A stretch of DNA of 64,000 bases, taken from assembly GCF_014698475.1 (NCBI RefSeq), contig NZ_JACJTB010000030.1:18975-82974 (forward strand), given 5' to 3'. The translations under genes were made by a program, and so were the position numbers. The stretch is from Nostoc spongiaeforme FACHB-130. GTDB lineage: Bacteria; Cyanobacteriota; Cyanobacteriia; Cyanobacteriales; Nostocaceae. Each line of letters starts with the position of its first letter. The first letter of the stretch is position 1. Of this stretch, positions 61,577 to 64,000 are shown in pieces. The notes under the pieces were generated by a model. It worked only from the letters and a program-made list of their open reading frames with translations, did no database searches and was not told the origin of the DNA.

Positions 61577-61861
61577 TTATCCTCGATATTGTTGACTTTC
61601 TTTTTGAGTAGCCTTTCGTGCGGAAATAATTCTGATTATAGATTCTTGTTATCGGAAACAATGAACAATTAGTAATATTCGCATTTTTGAGCTTCTACCT
61701 AGCAATAAAAAGCGGTCTTCAGCCTCAGAATGATCTTCATCCCAGAATTCAATAGCATTATCATCATAAAATACTGATTTTGCTTCTTCAAATGAAACAC
61801 CGTGCTTTTTTTGATTGATTTTATTTTTTTCGTTATCCCACTCAAATAATAATTGATTCAT
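61577..61861 (-). pseudogene. brnT: BrnT toxin interrupted by an in-frame stop
   Basis: BrnT family (DUF497) RNase: LFEWDNEKNKINQKKHGVSF + EEAKSVFYDDNAIEFWDEDH, then EDRFLLLGRSSKMRILLIVH and CFR followed by TAA at 61649-61651. Reading through the stop in the same frame continues QESIIRIISARKATQKESQQ + YRG to a normal end at 61577. That tail is the conserved BrnT C-terminus (IRIISARKAT), so the stop is a nonsense mutation or sequencing error in an otherwise complete gene. The truncated product lacks part of the core. Confidence 0.8.
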
Positions 61862-62056
61862 GTTTAGTAAATTATTTAGTTTTGTAGGAAGGTATTTTAA
61901 GGTAATGACAAGGAGCATTAGAGAGAATAAAATTAGCCCTAACACACCATTACCCTACGGTGATTACAAATAAATTTAACAAAATATTGACTAAAATCGA
62001 AATATTACACTGTAAATTTGTATATAATCTCAGTGATAACCCTTAGTAATGCAATT

Positions 62057-63916
62057 ATGCCGCTAGACTACTCCGGTCAAAACTTGCGAGGTCGTTCATT
62101 TAAAGGTCAAGATTTGACTGGGACTAATTTTAGTGGTGCAGATATTAGAGGGGCTAATTTTAGCAAGGCTATTCTAAAAGGGGCTAATTTTAAAGGTGCA
62201 AAAGCTGGACAACCAGGATACTGGGTATTACTTCTAGCACTATTTTCATCATTTCTAGCTATACTCTCAGCATTTACGGCTGGGTTAACTACTGTATTTA
62301 ATCAAAGCTTACTGAATCCTGATCCTATAGTTCATATTATTACTTCTGTTGTAGTTTTGATAGTTCCATTTATAGTCACAACTACAAAAGGATTTCCACT
62401 ATCTTTAATATCTATAGCTTTTTCATTAGCAACTTCTACATTATTAGTAATATTTTTAGCTGTGTCTGGTCATGTATATACAGCACTATCTGTTATTTTC
62501 ACAGCAATAGGAACATTAACAGGAGCTACCACTGTAGCAGCTACTATAGCCGGAGTTAGTACAGTAGCTGGAACTATAATTGCTACAATTGTTAGTATTG
62601 CCAGTGTAATTGCATCTTTAGCAGGGACTATATGTGGAATTAGTGTTGTTTTGAAAACAGCCGGAGTAGTAGCAAAAATAGAATTAGCCGCCGACTTAGC
62701 AGTTGCGATTATGGTATTAATTGGTGCTATTCAAGGTGTTTATATAGGTTGGCAAATTCTAGCATTTTCTCCCAAATATTCTTTGATTTATCCAATAGCA
62801 ATTAACTTTGCTACTATAGGTGGAACTAGCTTTTATAATGCTGATTTGACTGATGCTAATTTTACTGGTGCGACCCTTAAAACTACAGATTTTAGAAAAG
62901 CAAATCTAACACATACCTGTTTTTATGAAGTGAAAAACCTGGAATTTGCTAGAGTAGGTGATTCAATATTATCCAACCCAGTTATTCTTAATTTACTCGT
63001 GACTGGTAACGGTAGAAGAAAATCTTATACTGGTACTAATCTTAAAGGTGCAAACCTGATATGTGCAGATTTAAAAGATGCTGATATTAGTGAAGCAACA
63101 TTTAAAGGAGCTTGTTTAGAGTGGTCAAATTTAACTCTAGCTCAAGCTGTAGGTACTGATTTCACACAAGCTCAAATGACTGGCGCTTGTGTGGAAGCTT
63201 GGAATATTGAAAGTACAACCAAATTAGATAATGTTGATTGTCGCTTTATTTATCTCCTAGAAAATCCCAAACTAGGCACTGATGACAGAGAACGCCGTCC
63301 TAGTAGTGGCGAATTTCAACCAGGAGAATTTACTAAACTATTTGAAGAAGTTGTAAATACTGTTGATTTAATTTTTCGCAACGGTATAGACTGGAAAGCT
63401 TTTGTTGCTGCCTTCAAAAAAGTGCAGGTACAGAATGAAAATACAGAATTAGCAATTCAGAGCATTGAAAATAAAGGTGATGGGGTAGTTGTTGTTAAGG
63501 TTGCGGCATCGGTTGATGCTCATAAAGAAAAGATTCATAATGATTTTACACAAAATTATCAGTTAGCACTGCAAGCTGTTGAGGAAAAATATAAAGCTCA
63601 ATTGCAAGCTAAAGATGAACAAATAGTCATTTATCGCCAACAAAGTGCAGATATGAAAGAAATCGTTAGCTTGTTAGCCAATAAGCCGATTAACGTTCAA
63701 GTTGATAATAAAGTAGAGAATAAAAATATGCCTAATGGTAACGATTCTAGCCGGAAGTTTGAAAATAGCGGTACTTTAAATAATAGCGGACAGATTAATT
63801 TAGGTGAAATTAGCGGTACGGTGACAAATACTATTAACCAGCTAACACCTTCACCAGAACAAGATAAACCTGGAATTAAAGAATTATGGTTCTTCCGGTA
63901 TTTTTATGGTGAGTAA
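62057..63916 (+). CDS. Multi-span membrane pentapeptide-repeat protein with coiled-coil tail
   Basis: About 619 residues. Starts with pentapeptide repeats (DYSGQNLRGRSFKGQDLTGT, ANFSKAILKGANFKGA), then ~8 hydrophobic segments (~55-250) rich in Ala/Gly/Thr/Val (e.g. TGATTVAATIAGVSTVAGTI). A second pentapeptide block follows (NADLTDANFTGATLKTTDFR, GTNLKGANLICADLKDADIS), then a helical region with likely coiled coil (~520-560, EEKYKAQLQAKDEQIVIYRQ). The C-terminal ~60 residues are Asn-rich with a repeat-like strand (NSGTLNNSGQINLGEISGTV). The ATG at 62057 begins the first repeat; a TTG at 62018 is unlikely. Function unknown; such tails occur in effector-associated conflict proteins. Confidence 0.75.
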   Translation: MPLDYSGQNLRGRSFKGQDLTGTNFSGADIRGANFSKAILKGANFKGAKAGQPGYWVLLLALFSSFLAILSAFTAGLTTVFNQSLLNPDPIVHIITSVVVLIVPFIVTTTKGFPLSLISIAFSLATSTLLVIFLAVSGHVYTALSVIFTAIGTLTGATTVAATIAGVSTVAGTIIATIVSIASVIASLAGTICGISVVLKTAGVVAKIELAADLAVAIMVLIGAIQGVYIGWQILAFSPKYSLIYPIAINFATIGGTSFYNADLTDANFTGATLKTTDFRKANLTHTCFYEVKNLEFARVGDSILSNPVILNLLVTGNGRRKSYTGTNLKGANLICADLKDADISEATFKGACLEWSNLTLAQAVGTDFTQAQMTGACVEAWNIESTTKLDNVDCRFIYLLENPKLGTDDRERRPSSGEFQPGEFTKLFEEVVNTVDLIFRNGIDWKAFVAAFKKVQVQNENTELAIQSIENKGDGVVVVKVAASVDAHKEKIHNDFTQNYQLALQAVEEKYKAQLQAKDEQIVIYRQQSADMKEIVSLLANKPINVQVDNKVENKNMPNGNDSSRKFENSGTLNNSGQINLGEISGTVTNTINQLTPSPEQDKPGIKELWFFRYFYGE

Positions 63917-64000
63917 TAAAGTTTAGTAAATTTTAGTAACTATATTTTAATGATGCTCAGGCTGAAAACATAGACTGTGTAAGTATTACAACAGTTTTAA

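Noticed and set aside
1..64000. tRNA genes
   Set aside because: No GTTCRANNC T-loop with a matching acceptor stem was noticed in any intergenic space; a tRNAscan run would be decisive.

Overview
The window is chromosomal DNA from a filamentous (Nostocales, Nostoc/Anabaena-like) cyanobacterium. The palindrome GCGATCGC (HIP1) occurs throughout. Several genes are cyanobacterial hallmarks: CrtR beta-carotene hydroxylase, a GuaB3-type IMP dehydrogenase relative, a glucolipid synthase-like GT2, an EbsA-like protein and the small RNA Yfr1 next to trxA. Intergenic spaces carry short dispersed repeats (AGTGCTGAGT units, CCAAAATCTAAAAT units, MITE-like elements) of the kind common in Nostoc genomes. 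No rRNA, tRNA, CRISPR array, complete insertion sequence or prophage was recognised.

Layout. 1-4.6 kb: 5' part of gyrA, a single-domain response regulator, a periplasmic TPR protein, a membrane pentapeptide-repeat protein and a broken WYL-domain remnant. 4.6-17.4 kb: a run of six minus-strand genes forming the most unusual locus. In transcription order these are a small acidic protein, a large protein sharing its N-terminal domain followed by TPRs and a CHAT (caspase-like) domain, a degenerate protein kinase fused through one membrane helix to a phosphate-binding-type periplasmic domain, a 49-residue protein, an orphan contractile-tail tube (gp19-like) protein, and a 1501-residue protein built from 24 tandem 43-residue repeats. 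No sheath, baseplate or tail ATPase gene is present. 17.7-30.2 kb: mainly housekeeping (dnaX, mgdA-like, ebsA-like, phosphotransacetylase-like, SLOG, MAPEG, YajQ, DUF3153, argB, aroK). 30.4-39 kb: a STAND ATPase, small proteins, ubiX and an RNase R-family protein whose catalytic acids look replaced, preceded by a long non-coding leader. 39-45 kb: Uma2, a histidine kinase, a phosphate-binding-type protein and a divergent Ser/Thr kinase, then crtR with a small membrane protein. 46-49.2 kb: pyk, Uma2 and a toxin-antitoxin locus whose PIN toxin is truncated. 49.4-53.1 kb: a tight three-gene operon (unknown, PIN-type nuclease with a possible winged helix, AAA-type ATPase) without HIP1 sites, a candidate defence module. 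53.4-60.7 kb: mutS2 with a repeat inserted in its coding sequence, guaB3, Yfr1, trxA, aspS. 60.9-64 kb: HicAB and a BrnT/BrnA pair whose toxin has an in-frame stop, then a membrane pentapeptide-repeat protein with a coiled-coil tail.

The two best candidates for undescribed biology are the CHAT / pseudokinase / orphan-tube / giant-repeat locus (4.6-17.4 kb) and the PIN-AAA operon (49.4-53.1 kb). A separate link is that the kinase and phosphate-binding-type domains fused at 9.8-12.1 kb reappear as neighbouring separate genes at 42.4-44.7 kb. All calls come from reading the sequence; no database search was run.
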